A stretch of DNA of 64,000 nt, from the NCBI RefSeq assembly GCF_010548305.1, contig NZ_JAAGLV010000019.1, forward strand, positions 1 to 64,000. Direction: 5' to 3'. How positions within the stretch are numbered: the first letter of the stretch is position 1; each line of letters begins with the position of its first letter. The translations under genes and the position numbers were made by a program. Origin of the DNA: Streptomyces sp. SID13031 (GTDB lineage: Bacteria > Actinomycetota > Actinomycetes > Propionibacteriales > Kribbellaceae). The notes beneath the pieces are model-generated. The model was not told the origin of the DNA, ran no database searches, and saw only the letters and a program-made list of their open reading frames with translations. This document shows positions 52,383-61,621 of the stretch, in pieces.

Positions 52383-54863
52383 ATGCGGGTGCCAGAGCAG
52401 AGCCGTATCTTGTCGACCCCTTCGGGTCACCTACCGGGCGCTCGGATGGCGGACACGGCTGAGGCGGGCGGCAAAGGAGCTGGGCTGCTTCGACTTCCTC
52501 CTGCCTGGTACCCGCAGATGCTGATCATCCCGTCGTGGAAGTCGCTTGGTGACGCCACATCCGCTGGGGAACAATTTGCGACCGTGGATGAAGCGTTCAC
52601 CAATCAGGTACTCACACCTGTCAGCGAGTTCTTCGGCGACGTGGAGATCCTGGTCAGGTCCTCCGCGGACAGCGAGGATCTCAGCGAGCGCGGCAGATAC
52701 ACCTCGATGGCATCGCCGACCTCGCCGGCGGCCGTACGAGCAGCGATGAGCAGCGTCTACCAGTCGGCCATCGAAGCAGGGGAGTCGCCAGCATCGATGG
52801 CTCTACTGCTCCAGCCACGGATCGACGCCCTGATGAGCGGCCACCTCAGCAACGAGCACCGGATCAGCAGGACCGCCTGGAACTGGACCCTCCAGGAGCA
52901 GGTCGGGTCCGAGGTCAACGAGCGGCAGCTCGGCGTATCGGGATCATCTCGCTCGTCCGACGGGCCGTTGTTGTGCCCAAACCTGACCTCGTTGGATGTG
53001 CGACTGCGTGAGGTCTGCCGCCGCCTGTCGTCCAACCCCCATCGATACCACCTTGAGTGGGTATGGGACGGAAGCCGTTTGTGGATCGTTCAGGCAGACC
53101 GGGTCATCCCGCTGACTGCTCCACCGCCCGGCGAGCAATGGACCCCTAGGACCGGCGTACAGATCGGGCCGAAAGATCTGACGATCTGGTCCGTAGTGGA
53201 TATTCAGTCCGGCTCCGGTCACAAACCGCCTCAGCCATCTGTCTGGCCGAAGATACGGAATGTTCAGGAGTTCGCCCAAGCAGGCCTTCCAGTGCCACGC
53301 CTGTTCCTGCTGGAAGATGCTGGAAGCATCCAGGAACTTGCCGACGGGCACGTATCCCCGGCACTTCTTGAAGACATTCGGCTGCTGACAACCGGAGACG
53401 TCATCGTTCGGACCGATGTTCGCACCGCCGATCGTGCCCAGCTGTTCCTGCCCAAGACTGACAATGTTGCAGATGTGGAGCAGCTGTGCGATTTTCTGGT
53501 TCGAACCACACGGAAGCTGCTTCATTCCCGTGTAACTGTAGGTGAGATCGGCTTCATCGCGCACCGGTACCTGCGCGCCAGAGCCTGCGCCTGGGCGTAT
53601 GCACGGCCAGGACACTCAGTAGTACAGATCGACAGCACTTGGGGGCTGGTCGACGGGCTGAACTGGTGCGCGCATGACTCTTCGTCGGTCAACGTGTCGA
53701 CGGGTGACATACGCCGCCAAGTCATCGCGAAACCGACCTTCATAGATGTGGCCAGCGACCGCTCGTGGGCCAGCCGGGAGACACCGACAGAATGGATCTG
53801 GCGCTCGAGTATCAGCGAAGGGCAGCTCCGCACCGTCGCGGAGGGCGCCCGTGCCTTGGCGGATCTCCGCGAAGAGGCGATCGCAACGATGTGGTTCATC
53901 AGCATCCTCGACGGCGCCGACGCCGACTGCCTGCCCTGGTTCTCAACACCGTACGAAATTTCACCCGAGGCGACGATCCTTTCAGTCGGCAAGAACGCGC
54001 CGAGGTACAAGGCACCGAACTTGGCGGATCTGCGCGCGCTCGCTGAGATCAACCCACCTGCGGGAAGCATCCTGCGAGTACATCCCGACGGTGACCTTGC
54101 ACGCAACGAAGAGTTCATCCAGGTGCTTGGCGACCTAGCGATCTCAAGGGGCTACATCGTCGAGATCGAAGGCAGTCCTCTCGCCCATCCGTACTACATT
54201 CTGCGTCGCAGAGGTGTCTCCGTGCTCTGCGTCGGCCGGGACACGACAACGGGCAACAGTGCGCAGCACAACAAGTTGGTGCGCGACAACATCCCCGACA
54301 TCATCGCGGCTTCGGGTGAGGTAGCTGTGACATATCAGGCCGGCCAACTCGAGCGGGAGAATCTTCTGCGAGCCAAGGTGGTGGAGGAGGCGCTCGAATT
54401 GCTCCGGTCGACCGCCATCGACGACTCACTTGGCGAGCTCGCCGACCTGATAGAGGTCCTACGCACGTTGCAAGCCACCCTCGGTATCAGTGACGCCGAT
54501 CTCGAGGAGGCAGTCGATCGGAAGCGAAGCCGCCGCGGCGGCTTCGACGAATCAGTCGTGCTGGTACGAACATCCCCTTTCCCAGAACGACCCTCAGCCC
54601 AAACCAGTGAGACCCAAACACCCGTTCTGCCTGGACTTGAGGACATCGCGGAGCCTTCGCAGTCGACCCCAGTGCGCGAAGAGGCCGGCCGTCTACTACT
54701 CAACTACGTTCCGCCACCGCCCGGTCGACCGCAAGTTTGGCGAATGAATCTCAGGGACATCACCATCCTTCTGACCTATGAGAAGGACGCGATCGCGCTC
54801 GAGATCCTCGATGCGGGGCGAAGAGACCTGGATTCAAGCCAGTACCCCCTTCCTGGAATCTAG
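52383..54863 (+). CDS. PEP-synthase-like ATP-grasp region fused to MazG-like NTP pyrophosphohydrolase
   Basis: The 826-residue protein begins with the PPDK/PEP-synthase N-terminal ATP-binding domain (about 25-250): AGGKGAGLLRLPPAW (K31), LVRSSADSEDLSERG (R92) and the closing DGSRLWIVQADRV. A second, weaker copy-like region follows (about 280-560; PVPRLFLLEDAG, QIDSTWGLVDGLNW). Residues about 628-720 match MazG-like/phosphoribosyl-ATP-pyrophosphohydrolase-type enzymes: NKLVRDNIPDIIAASGE, KVVEEALELLRS (metal-binding Glu) and GELADLIEVL with RGGF at the end. The phosphohistidine and PEP domains are absent. This fusion is not familiar to me; it closes the accessory operon. Confidence 0.75.
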   Translation: MRVPEQSRILSTPSGHLPGARMADTAEAGGKGAGLLRLPPAWYPQMLIIPSWKSLGDATSAGEQFATVDEAFTNQVLTPVSEFFGDVEILVRSSADSEDLSERGRYTSMASPTSPAAVRAAMSSVYQSAIEAGESPASMALLLQPRIDALMSGHLSNEHRISRTAWNWTLQEQVGSEVNERQLGVSGSSRSSDGPLLCPNLTSLDVRLREVCRRLSSNPHRYHLEWVWDGSRLWIVQADRVIPLTAPPPGEQWTPRTGVQIGPKDLTIWSVVDIQSGSGHKPPQPSVWPKIRNVQEFAQAGLPVPRLFLLEDAGSIQELADGHVSPALLEDIRLLTTGDVIVRTDVRTADRAQLFLPKTDNVADVEQLCDFLVRTTRKLLHSRVTVGEIGFIAHRYLRARACAWAYARPGHSVVQIDSTWGLVDGLNWCAHDSSSVNVSTGDIRRQVIAKPTFIDVASDRSWASRETPTEWIWRSSISEGQLRTVAEGARALADLREEAIATMWFISILDGADADCLPWFSTPYEISPEATILSVGKNAPRYKAPNLADLRALAEINPPAGSILRVHPDGDLARNEEFIQVLGDLAISRGYIVEIEGSPLAHPYYILRRRGVSVLCVGRDTTTGNSAQHNKLVRDNIPDIIAASGEVAVTYQAGQLERENLLRAKVVEEALELLRSTAIDDSLGELADLIEVLRTLQATLGISDADLEEAVDRKRSRRGGFDESVVLVRTSPFPERPSAQTSETQTPVLPGLEDIAEPSQSTPVREEAGRLLLNYVPPPPGRPQVWRMNLRDITILLTYEKDAIALEILDAGRRDLDSSQYPLPGI

Positions 54864-54871
54864 GCCTGTTC

Positions 54872-56539
54872 TCAACTGCCGCCGCCGCCTACTACCTGGG
54901 TGCGGATGGCGAGGACGCGGGGTTTGCCGGTGGGTGGGATGACCAGGGCTACTTCGTGGAGGTAGTCCTGGTAGAGGGTTTGGTAGTACTTGACGTTCTT
55001 GCTGTACGCCGAGACCGCGCCGCTGGTCCAGTTGGCGTAGTTGCCGGGCTCGACGAACTGCAGGAACCTCTCGGTGAGATTGAGGAAGACCAGCGCGTCG
55101 CCGTTCGCGGCGATGAAGGTGGTCGGCTGCCCGGTCGGGCGGAAGGTGTCGGCGACGGTGGAGATGTACTCCTTCTTCGGCTGGTCCCGGACATCCTTCG
55201 CACGGTTGGCGAGCAACTCGGTGAGATCCTTCGAACCTGCGAAACGCGCCGCCTGTTTGGAGGCCGGGCCCTCGGACAGATACTTCGCCAGGTTGTTCTC
55301 AGCCGTCTGCGGTAGCAGTGGAAGCTTGGCCATGTCGGCACTGGCCGGCATCCGCAAACCGTCCATCGACGGCACGTTCTCCTCCGTCCGAGGGAAGACG
55401 GCGCGGCTCAGCAGCCACGGCGACCCGGCGTTGCGTCGCTCCCAGACGCCTAGCTGGCCCCGCAGCGGGTCCGTGGCCAGCTTCGCCGCGCTGACGAACC
55501 GCATCGGGTAGGCCGAGAACTCGGGCGCGCCGATCTCGACCTCCGTGTAGCTGTCGGCCGCGACCGTGTCCTTGCCGCTGGGATCGAGCTTGCGGCCGAT
55601 GAACATGGCGGCGCGAGTCTGCCCGAGCCGCGAGCCGGTCTCGATCGTCTCGGCCAGCTTGGCGTCGCGAGCCTGGTTCACCCGGCCTCTGACCTCGGTG
55701 TACTTGTCGACGACCGCCTGGCCATCGGCCAGGGTCACCGCGGGCTTGGGGTCCACTGCCTGGCTGACGTTCTTCGGCGGTACCGCCGCACAACCAGTTG
55801 CCATCAGCAACACCACGGACGCGACGCCGACGGCTCGGCGGACCGAGCTGGGCTGGCGCGAAGCCGGCGGTGGGCTGTACGGCATCATTGCGGCGGGCAG
55901 CGGAGCGATCACCGGCACGGGCGGCAGTGGTTGCCGGCGGCGCCGGACGAACATCAGCAGCAGGCCGACGAACAGCAACAGCAACCCGCCGCCGAACACC
56001 ATTAAGCAGGTCCCGAAGGCGCCCTCGATCTCGATTCCGAAGGTCGCCTTCGCGTCCACCCCGGGCGATCCGTCGGCGTTCATCACCACCACGTCGTACC
56101 GGCCGTCGACGATCGGCCAGCTGATCGACTGGTGGCCGGCGCCGCTTGCCTTGACCACCCACCAGTCCAGCCCGGCCGGCGGGGTCAGCCGAGCCTGGCC
56201 GCCCTTCATCAGCTGGGTGTCGAACCGCGAGGGCAGCTCGAAGCCGACCACGCGCGTGTACTGCGAACCGCTCAGGTAGCTGGCCACGTCGAGGTCGCGG
56301 CCGATGCCGACGAAGACCGGCTGGGCGGCCGACGCGGTGACGTGCAGGGTCGGACCGTGCCGGTCGATCAGATCCGGCGCGGTCATCACGGCCAGCCCGA
56401 GGCTGGACAGCGACTGCTCACTGGTGTCGACCGTGTTGTCGGGACCGACCAGCCAGAACGCGGCGGCGCCTCCCGCCACGGTGACCAGCAATCCCACCAG
56501 AGCCAGCAGCAAGCCGAAGGCGATGCGGGCGAAACGCAT
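54872..56539 (-). CDS. Membrane protein with an internal lipobox-like segment
   Basis: The 555-residue protein has a helix at 5-30, an extracytoplasmic domain (31-174), a second helix (175-198) followed by RRRR, a Pro-rich stretch, then RRAVGVASVVLLMATGC (234-250) that looks exactly like a lipoprotein signal with Cys250. The remaining 300 residues form a beta/alpha domain. It reads like two proteins, a membrane protein and a lipoprotein, joined in frame; internal Met residues at 218/219 could even start the second separately. ATG 56539 follows CGGGAG. Divergent from a TetR gene with a palindrome between. Confidence 0.75.
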   Translation of the reverse strand: MRFARIAFGLLLALVGLLVTVAGGAAAFWLVGPDNTVDTSEQSLSSLGLAVMTAPDLIDRHGPTLHVTASAAQPVFVGIGRDLDVASYLSGSQYTRVVGFELPSRFDTQLMKGGQARLTPPAGLDWWVVKASGAGHQSISWPIVDGRYDVVVMNADGSPGVDAKATFGIEIEGAFGTCLMVFGGGLLLLFVGLLLMFVRRRRQPLPPVPVIAPLPAAMMPYSPPPASRQPSSVRRAVGVASVVLLMATGCAAVPPKNVSQAVDPKPAVTLADGQAVVDKYTEVRGRVNQARDAKLAETIETGSRLGQTRAAMFIGRKLDPSGKDTVAADSYTEVEIGAPEFSAYPMRFVSAAKLATDPLRGQLGVWERRNAGSPWLLSRAVFPRTEENVPSMDGLRMPASADMAKLPLLPQTAENNLAKYLSEGPASKQAARFAGSKDLTELLANRAKDVRDQPKKEYISTVADTFRPTGQPTTFIAANGDALVFLNLTERFLQFVEPGNYANWTSGAVSAYSKNVKYYQTLYQDYLHEVALVIPPTGKPRVLAIRTQVVGGGGS

Positions 56540-56645
56540 GAAAGTACTCCCGTTGGAACGACAACTTCGGCCCTGGGCGGAGGGCCGACCGGTACAGACC
56601 ATAGCGAGGCGTGCAGGACCTCGCCGTCCACCCGTCGTAATCCGA

Positions 56646-56670
56646 TAACTGATCCCGCAGCGATCAGTTA
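56646..56670. promoter_or_regulatory. TetR-type palindromic operator
   Basis: TAACTGATC (56646-56654) and GATCAGTTA (56662-56670) form a perfect 9-bp inverted repeat with a 7-base spacer, between the divergent membrane-protein and TetR genes. Confidence 0.8.
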
Positions 56671-56722
56671 CTGTCTGACGAGTTAACGAATGGCCATTCA
56701 CAAACTCGAGCCTTGGAGGATC

Positions 56723-57310
56723 GTGGCCAGACCACGCCTGATCAGCGACGACACGATCCTGGACGCGACCCGCCAGGTGCTGGCCGAACTCGGCCCGGCC
56801 AAGCTGACCCTGGCGGCGGTCGGCGCCCGCGCCGGACTGGCCCCACCCACCCTGATGCAGCGGTTCGGCTCCAAGCGCGGCCTGCTGCTCGCCTCGGCCG
56901 CCCGCTCATCGCAGCTGGTCCTGCTGGCCGTCGCGGCGGCCGAGTCGCGGAACACCTCACCGCTGGCGGCCCTCCGCGATTTCGCCCTGTCCAGCGTGGC
57001 GCACGTCAACCGCCGCGAGGAGTTGGGCAACGGCCTCGGCTTCGTCCAGCTGGACGTCGCCGATCCGGAGTTCCGCGCCCACGCACTGGCTCACTCGGCC
57101 GCCATCGTCGACAGCTGCGCCCGGTTGCTCACGGCCGCTCAGCAGGTCGGCGAACTCAAGCCGGACGCCGACGTACCGGCTCTGGCCCGGCTCACCCTGG
57201 TCTGCTTCAACGGGGCCTTGCAGGTCTGGGCCGTGAACGGCTGGGGCTCCCTCACCGACTTCCTGCGCGACCAGCTCGACCAGCTGCTCTCGCCTTACCT
57301 CACGGAGTAA
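56723..57310 (+). CDS. TetR-family transcriptional regulator
   Basis: The 195-residue protein has the TetR helix-turn-helix (TILDATRQVLAELGPAKLTL, VGARAGLAPPTLMQRFGSKRGLLL) and a helical ligand domain. The GTG at 56723 (VARPRLISDD) after TTGGAGGATC is preferred to the ATG at 56690. A perfect palindrome upstream is its likely operator, and the divergent 54872-56539 gene its likely target. The inducer is unknown. Confidence 0.9.
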   Translation: MARPRLISDDTILDATRQVLAELGPAKLTLAAVGARAGLAPPTLMQRFGSKRGLLLASAARSSQLVLLAVAAAESRNTSPLAALRDFALSSVAHVNRREELGNGLGFVQLDVADPEFRAHALAHSAAIVDSCARLLTAAQQVGELKPDADVPALARLTLVCFNGALQVWAVNGWGSLTDFLRDQLDQLLSPYLTE

Positions 57311-57339
57311 GCCGATGTTCCTGCGAGTACTGGTCTGAG

Positions 57340-57657
57340 CTAGCCGCGTCCGCGGGGAGTGTAAAGGCTGCGACGGAGCCGGAGCTCGTCGCGGATCGAC
57401 GGTGGGATCGGCAGGTTGCGCTCGGCCAGGGCGGCCGCGCAGGCCTCCAGGCTCTGTAGCAGGCGGTCGGCGCGCGGTCCGCCGACTGCTCCGATCCTGG
57501 GCGCGCCGCGCTCCAGCTGGTTCGCCGACCGGGCGGCGTTCAGCTCGGCGAAGATGACGCCCAGTGTGATGTCGGATGGTCTCAGCCGCAGCGGTTCGGA
57601 CTGGGCCTGGACTGGCGGCAGAACCTGGGTTGACGGCAGGAACAGGGGGAACGACAT
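57340..57657 (-). CDS. Hypothetical protein
   Basis: The 105-residue product has no signal or membrane segment. The middle (LGVIFAELNAARSANQLERG, RLLQSLEACAAALAERNLPI) looks helical, and the sequence reads like a real protein, not like out-of-frame high-GC translation. No family is recognised. It converges on the TetR gene with about 30 bases between stops. The downstream sequence 57658-57919 contains nothing I can support. Confidence 0.5.
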   Translation of the reverse strand: MSFPLFLPSTQVLPPVQAQSEPLRLRPSDITLGVIFAELNAARSANQLERGAPRIGAVGGPRADRLLQSLEACAAALAERNLPIPPSIRDELRLRRSLYTPRGRG

Positions 57658-57919
57658 CTACATCGCCTCGTCACACCGGAGGCTCAAAGGCGCGCTCGAC
57701 CTTGAGGCGCCAACTACTCCGATGTCTCAAGGTACTCCTACAAGTGCTTGTCGGACGCTTCGACTACTCAGCAGAGTCGCTCCTGCGAGCGCAGTGCCCG
57801 CCGCACAAGTCAGTACTGCGACACGCGGGCCGGTACTCGCGACGCCGCCCAGCAGGCTCTGCGTAACCAGTCGACGACAGTGCGAGACCAGTGATGCCTA
57901 CTGCAGCCACAGGCCAGGT

Positions 57920-58966
57920 TCACCCGTCGAGGCGGGTTGGCATCACCAGCGTGGTGAAGGTCCCCTGGTCGGCCGACCGAACCACTACCGGCCGGTCGAC
58001 GGCACACAGCTCCAGCAAGACGTCCGGCCCGACACTCACGCTCAACGCGGCCGCCAACAGCGACGCCGAGAACCCGAGCTGCACAGCACCCGACCCGATC
58101 CCCTCCAGCACCCCGAGTACGTCGCCGGAGTCCACCGCCGTCACCGCGAGCCGTCCCGAATCGATGTCGAGGGCAACGGTCTCGCCGGTCAGCACCGCCA
58201 GCAACTGCTGCCGATCCACGACCATCCGGCAGACCGGCGGAGTCAGTCCGTCGAGGATCGACTGGTACGCCGGGAACTCCTCGTCAACCACCGGTACCAC
58301 TCGGGACTCGCCGTCGACGACCAGCGCAGTACCGGCCGGCCCTGTCTCCAACCGCACCTCAACGGCAGCGCCGACCCAGCGAGCCAAGGCCGTCAGCTCT
58401 GACGCGCGAACCAGCAGATTGCGCGGGAACCCGGTAAAGCCGACCGGCTGGAGCTTCCGCACCGACAGCCGGTACCGGTCGGTCGCCACCAGGGCTACCT
58501 CGTCCTCGCCAAGCTCCAGGAAGACGCAGGCGAGCGCCGGGATCTCATCACTCGCGGCCGCCGCGGCAGCGACCTGCCGGATCGCTGACGCAAGCTCCGC
58601 GCCTCCCAGCGTGACCACGCATTCGTAGGGCACTGCCGGCAGCGACGCAAGGATCCGCGCGGTCGCCCGCCGAGCCGCCTCTGCCTTGCCCTCAACCGTC
58701 TTCAAGTGCGCCTGTACTACGGCCACCCCGGCCGCGGCGCCTTCATCGAGCACCACCCGTACTTCGGCCAGCGGCAGGTCGATCTCGCGCAGATCGCGGA
58801 GCAACGCGGCCCGCGCCCCCTGCGACGGGGAGTAGTAGCGATACCCGTTCTGCTCGTCCACCGAGGCCGGGCGGAGCAGTCCGCAGTCGTCGTAGAAGCG
58901 CAGCGCGCTCGGGGTCAGCCCGACTTGCCGGGCGAAGGCGCTGATCGTCAGCAGCTCGTCTGTCAT
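57920..58966 (-). CDS. MerR-family regulator fused to a DnaN-like (beta-clamp) domain
   Basis: The 348-residue protein has an N-terminal MerR winged helix (about 1-75; TISAFARQVGLTPSALRFYDDCGLLRP split by YYSP), a linker helix, then about 220 residues resembling domains of the DNA polymerase III beta clamp: VALVATDRYRLSVRKL, PVVDEEFPAYQSILDGL and DSGRLAVTAVDSGDVLG, and the end VMPTRLDG. In DnaN the equivalents are ATDRYRL and FPDYxxxxP, and the C-terminal MPxR(L). Such MerR-clamp fusions recur in actinobacteria with unknown role; ring formation is uncertain with too few domains per chain. Confidence 0.85.
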   Translation of the reverse strand: MTDELLTISAFARQVGLTPSALRFYDDCGLLRPASVDEQNGYRYYSPSQGARAALLRDLREIDLPLAEVRVVLDEGAAAGVAVVQAHLKTVEGKAEAARRATARILASLPAVPYECVVTLGGAELASAIRQVAAAAAASDEIPALACVFLELGEDEVALVATDRYRLSVRKLQPVGFTGFPRNLLVRASELTALARWVGAAVEVRLETGPAGTALVVDGESRVVPVVDEEFPAYQSILDGLTPPVCRMVVDRQQLLAVLTGETVALDIDSGRLAVTAVDSGDVLGVLEGIGSGAVQLGFSASLLAAALSVSVGPDVLLELCAVDRPVVVRSADQGTFTTLVMPTRLDG

Positions 58967-59029
58967 GCTGCCGATCCTGGGTCTTCGACCAACTCGAAGG
59001 TCAACCTGCCGCCCCCGGGAGCGAGGCTT

Positions 59030-59527
59030 ATGGAGGCGGGTGAAAATGGAGGCGTGACGAGGTTGTTCGTGGTGACCGGCGCACCAGGCGCGGGCAAGTC
59101 GACGGTGGTCCCCGAGCTGCTACGACTGCGCACGGGGCAGCTTGTCGTGATGGATATGGACGAGCTGCTCGACCATGAGGGCCGGGTGCTCGGCATCGCG
59201 ATCGCCGACAAGGCCGCCGCGCCGGCCTGGCCCGCGTACAACGCGTTGTGGTTGCGCATCACCGAGCTCGTCCGCCGCTCCGGCACGTCCGTGCTGCTGC
59301 TCACCCCTGGCGTCCCTACGGAGCTGCCCGAGGGCCGTTGGCTGCATCTCGACTGCCCCGACGCAGTGCGCCGCGAGCGCCTGGCCGAGCGCGGCTGGTC
59401 GCCAGAGCAGATCGCCGACGCGCTCGAGGACGCGGCCGAGATGCGCAAGCTGGTCCCCCGGTCGGTACCGGGGGATGGCACGCCCAAGGAGTCGGCCCGG
59501 CTGATCCTTGCCTGGGTCAACGAGTGA
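59030..59527 (+). CDS. P-loop nucleotide kinase-like protein
   Basis: The 165-residue protein has a Walker A GAPGAGKST near residue 17, a DMDELL motif, and a lid-like segment CPDAVRRERLAERGWSPEQI. It resembles AAA_33/shikimate- or gluconate-kinase-like small-molecule kinases. ATG 59030 follows GGGAGCGAGG; a GTG eight codons on (59054) is possible but its ribosome site is only one base away. The substrate is unknown. Its stop overlaps the convergent hydrolase gene by 11 bases. Confidence 0.8.
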   Translation: MEAGENGGVTRLFVVTGAPGAGKSTVVPELLRLRTGQLVVMDMDELLDHEGRVLGIAIADKAAAPAWPAYNALWLRITELVRRSGTSVLLLTPGVPTELPEGRWLHLDCPDAVRRERLAERGWSPEQIADALEDAAEMRKLVPRSVPGDGTPKESARLILAWVNE

Positions 59528-60422
59528 ACCAGTCGCGCAGGATCGCGCCGTAGTCCTCGCTGATCCCCTCCACCGAGCGATCCGGCGTACCGGGCCAGTG
59601 ACCGACGCCCGGGATCCGGACGCTCTCGACCTGGGTGTTCCCCGAGGCCGCCGCGGCCCGTCGCCAGACCTCCAGCGTCTCCGGTACCGGCAGGTTCGCC
59701 TCGTCCTCACCGTGCATCAGCAGCACGGGGCAGTTCACGGTCGCGTAGAGCGGTTCCGAGGCGAAGTCGATCTCGTGCCAGACGGGCAACTCGTCGCCCA
59801 GGTCCACCGGGATGCCGGCCAGGTCGAACCACGACTCGCCGGACCGCCGCTGCAGCAGCTCATCCATGGCCACCCGCTCCGCCGAGTCCCGCGCCACCTC
59901 ACCCCGCGCCTTGCCGCGCAGTAGGTCAGCCACGACGTCACGGATCTCCAGAGCCCCGGCGACGGCCTCCTCGTCGTACCCGGCCCGCCGGACCGACAGC
60001 GCCGTCGCATGCCGCATCTGCTCGGCGGGGCTCACCCCTGCGCACCCGAGCAGCAGCAGAAAGGCCGTCTCGGGCAACTGCTGCGCAGCGAGCGCCGCCA
60101 CCCACGTGCCCTGGCTGACACCCCAGAACCCAACCGGTACGTCGTGGTGCGCCTTCAGCTCCTTGAACGCAGCCACGGCACCCTCGGCCTGGACGGCGTA
60201 CGGGATGTCCACGTCGTCGTGCGGCCACGGCGCCCGCTCGAAGGCCAGTACTGCGACCCCCAACGGCGCCAGCGTCGCTGCGAGGTGCTCGAAGATCGCC
60301 TGCCGGTACGCCGAGCTACTGGACCCGTGCAGCGCGACAACCCCGGCCCGGACCGGCACCTCAGTAGGCACGGTCAGCAGCGCCGGCCGGCCGTCGACCT
60401 CGATCTCCTCTGACTTGCTCAC
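59517..60422 (-). CDS. Alpha/beta hydrolase (dienelactone hydrolase-like)
   Basis: The 301-residue protein has the hydrolase pattern: VVALHGSSSSAY (oxyanion), the nucleophile elbow GFWGVSQGTW (GxSxG, Ser near 102), the acid loop LLMHGEDEANLP and the catalytic His in GVGHWPGT. No signal peptide. Substrate unknown. It is 31 bases downstream of anmK in the same direction and may be part of that operon. Confidence 0.85.
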   Translation of the reverse strand: MSKSEEIEVDGRPALLTVPTEVPVRAGVVALHGSSSSAYRQAIFEHLAATLAPLGVAVLAFERAPWPHDDVDIPYAVQAEGAVAAFKELKAHHDVPVGFWGVSQGTWVAALAAQQLPETAFLLLLGCAGVSPAEQMRHATALSVRRAGYDEEAVAGALEIRDVVADLLRGKARGEVARDSAERVAMDELLQRRSGESWFDLAGIPVDLGDELPVWHEIDFASEPLYATVNCPVLLMHGEDEANLPVPETLEVWRRAAAASGNTQVESVRIPGVGHWPGTPDRSVEGISEDYGAILRDWFTR

Positions 60423-60453
60423 TGCTGGATGGTCACACGGCCCCTGGGTCAGA

Positions 60454-61620
60454 TCAATCCAGCCGCAGTGCCGTCGGTGCCCACCGAGGCGGCGGCGATA
60501 CCGGCAACTGCCCCAGCCCCGGCGTGATCGACCCGAGCACGCTGCTGTGCCGGGCGCCCGTACAGCTCGGCACCGTCCCGCCCAGCCCGTTCACTGTCAG
60601 GAACCCCAGTACTGCGAACGCGTACGCCTCCTTGGCCGCTGACGGCATCCCCAGGTCGTCAGTACTCCGCAGTGGCACCCCACGCAGCTCCTCAGCCAGC
60701 AGATGCATCAACACCGGGTTACGGATCCCACCGCCGGCCGCAATCACCTCTGTGCCGCCATACGCGTGTACTGCGTCCGCCACCGTCCGTGCCGTCAGAG
60801 CAGTCACTGTCGCCACCAGGTCATCCGGCGCGAGCTGCGGGAGCCCAGTCATCGCCTCAGCGAGATACCCGAGGTGGAACAGCTCCTTGCCGGTGCTCTT
60901 GGGGGCCGCCCGCGCGTAGTACGGCTCGGCCAGCAGCCTCTCGAACAACTCAGGATGGATCTGCCCCCGACCGGCCATCACCCCGTCGGCGTCGAAGGTG
61001 GACTGCCCGCCGGTGAGGTCACGCACGACGGCGTCCGCCAGCGCGTTGGCCGGGCCGGTGTCGAAAGCGATCGGATCAGCCGTTCCGGGCACGACGGTGA
61101 TGTTGGCGATCCCGCCGAGGTTGAGCGCGACCGGCGTACCGGGGCGGCCACGGAGCCAGAGGACGTCCACCAGGCTGACCAGCGGCGCACCCTGACCGCC
61201 GGCAGCGACATCACGAGAGCGCAGGTCGGAGACGACCGCGACACCGGTCGCCTCGGCGATCCATGCGGGCTGACCGAGCTGCAGCGTGCCGTGCACCTGC
61301 CCCTGGTCGACCCAGTGGAAGACAGTCTGCCCATGCGAAACGATCAGGTCGGCGTGCCCGCCGCAGAGCTGCTCGACCGCCTGCTCGGCGACACCCGCGA
61401 ACGCCTGCCCGATCCCGGTGTCGAGCCGGCAGACCTGCTCCAGCGTAGTAGTTGCTGGAGGCAAGGATTTCGACAACTCGGCGCGCAACGCCTCCGGATA
61501 GGCGTGACTCAGCATCCCCAGCGGAGTGAGCACGATCTGCCCGTCCTCCAGCCGCAGATCGGCCGCCGCCGCATCGATCGCGTCGTACGACGTACCCGAC
61601 ATCAGCCCGATGACTCGCAC
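60454..61620 (-). CDS. anmK: Anhydro-N-acetylmuramic acid kinase
   Basis: The 388-residue kinase starts MRVIGLMSGTSYDAIDAA, the AnmK signature, with SHGQTVFHW, ALNLGGIANIT, FDTGPANALAD and AAGGGIRNPVLM further on. It opens and phosphorylates 1,6-anhydroMurNAc to MurNAc-6-P during peptidoglycan recycling. The gene lies one base after the transporter gene stop on the same strand, so transporter and kinase likely form one operon for uptake and use of wall fragments. Confidence 0.95.
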   Translation of the reverse strand: MRVIGLMSGTSYDAIDAAAADLRLEDGQIVLTPLGMLSHAYPEALRAELSKSLPPATTTLEQVCRLDTGIGQAFAGVAEQAVEQLCGGHADLIVSHGQTVFHWVDQGQVHGTLQLGQPAWIAEATGVAVVSDLRSRDVAAGGQGAPLVSLVDVLWLRGRPGTPVALNLGGIANITVVPGTADPIAFDTGPANALADAVVRDLTGGQSTFDADGVMAGRGQIHPELFERLLAEPYYARAAPKSTGKELFHLGYLAEAMTGLPQLAPDDLVATVTALTARTVADAVHAYGGTEVIAAGGGIRNPVLMHLLAEELRGVPLRSTDDLGMPSAAKEAYAFAVLGFLTVNGLGGTVPSCTGARHSSVLGSITPGLGQLPVSPPPRWAPTALRLD

Positions 61621-61621
61621 G

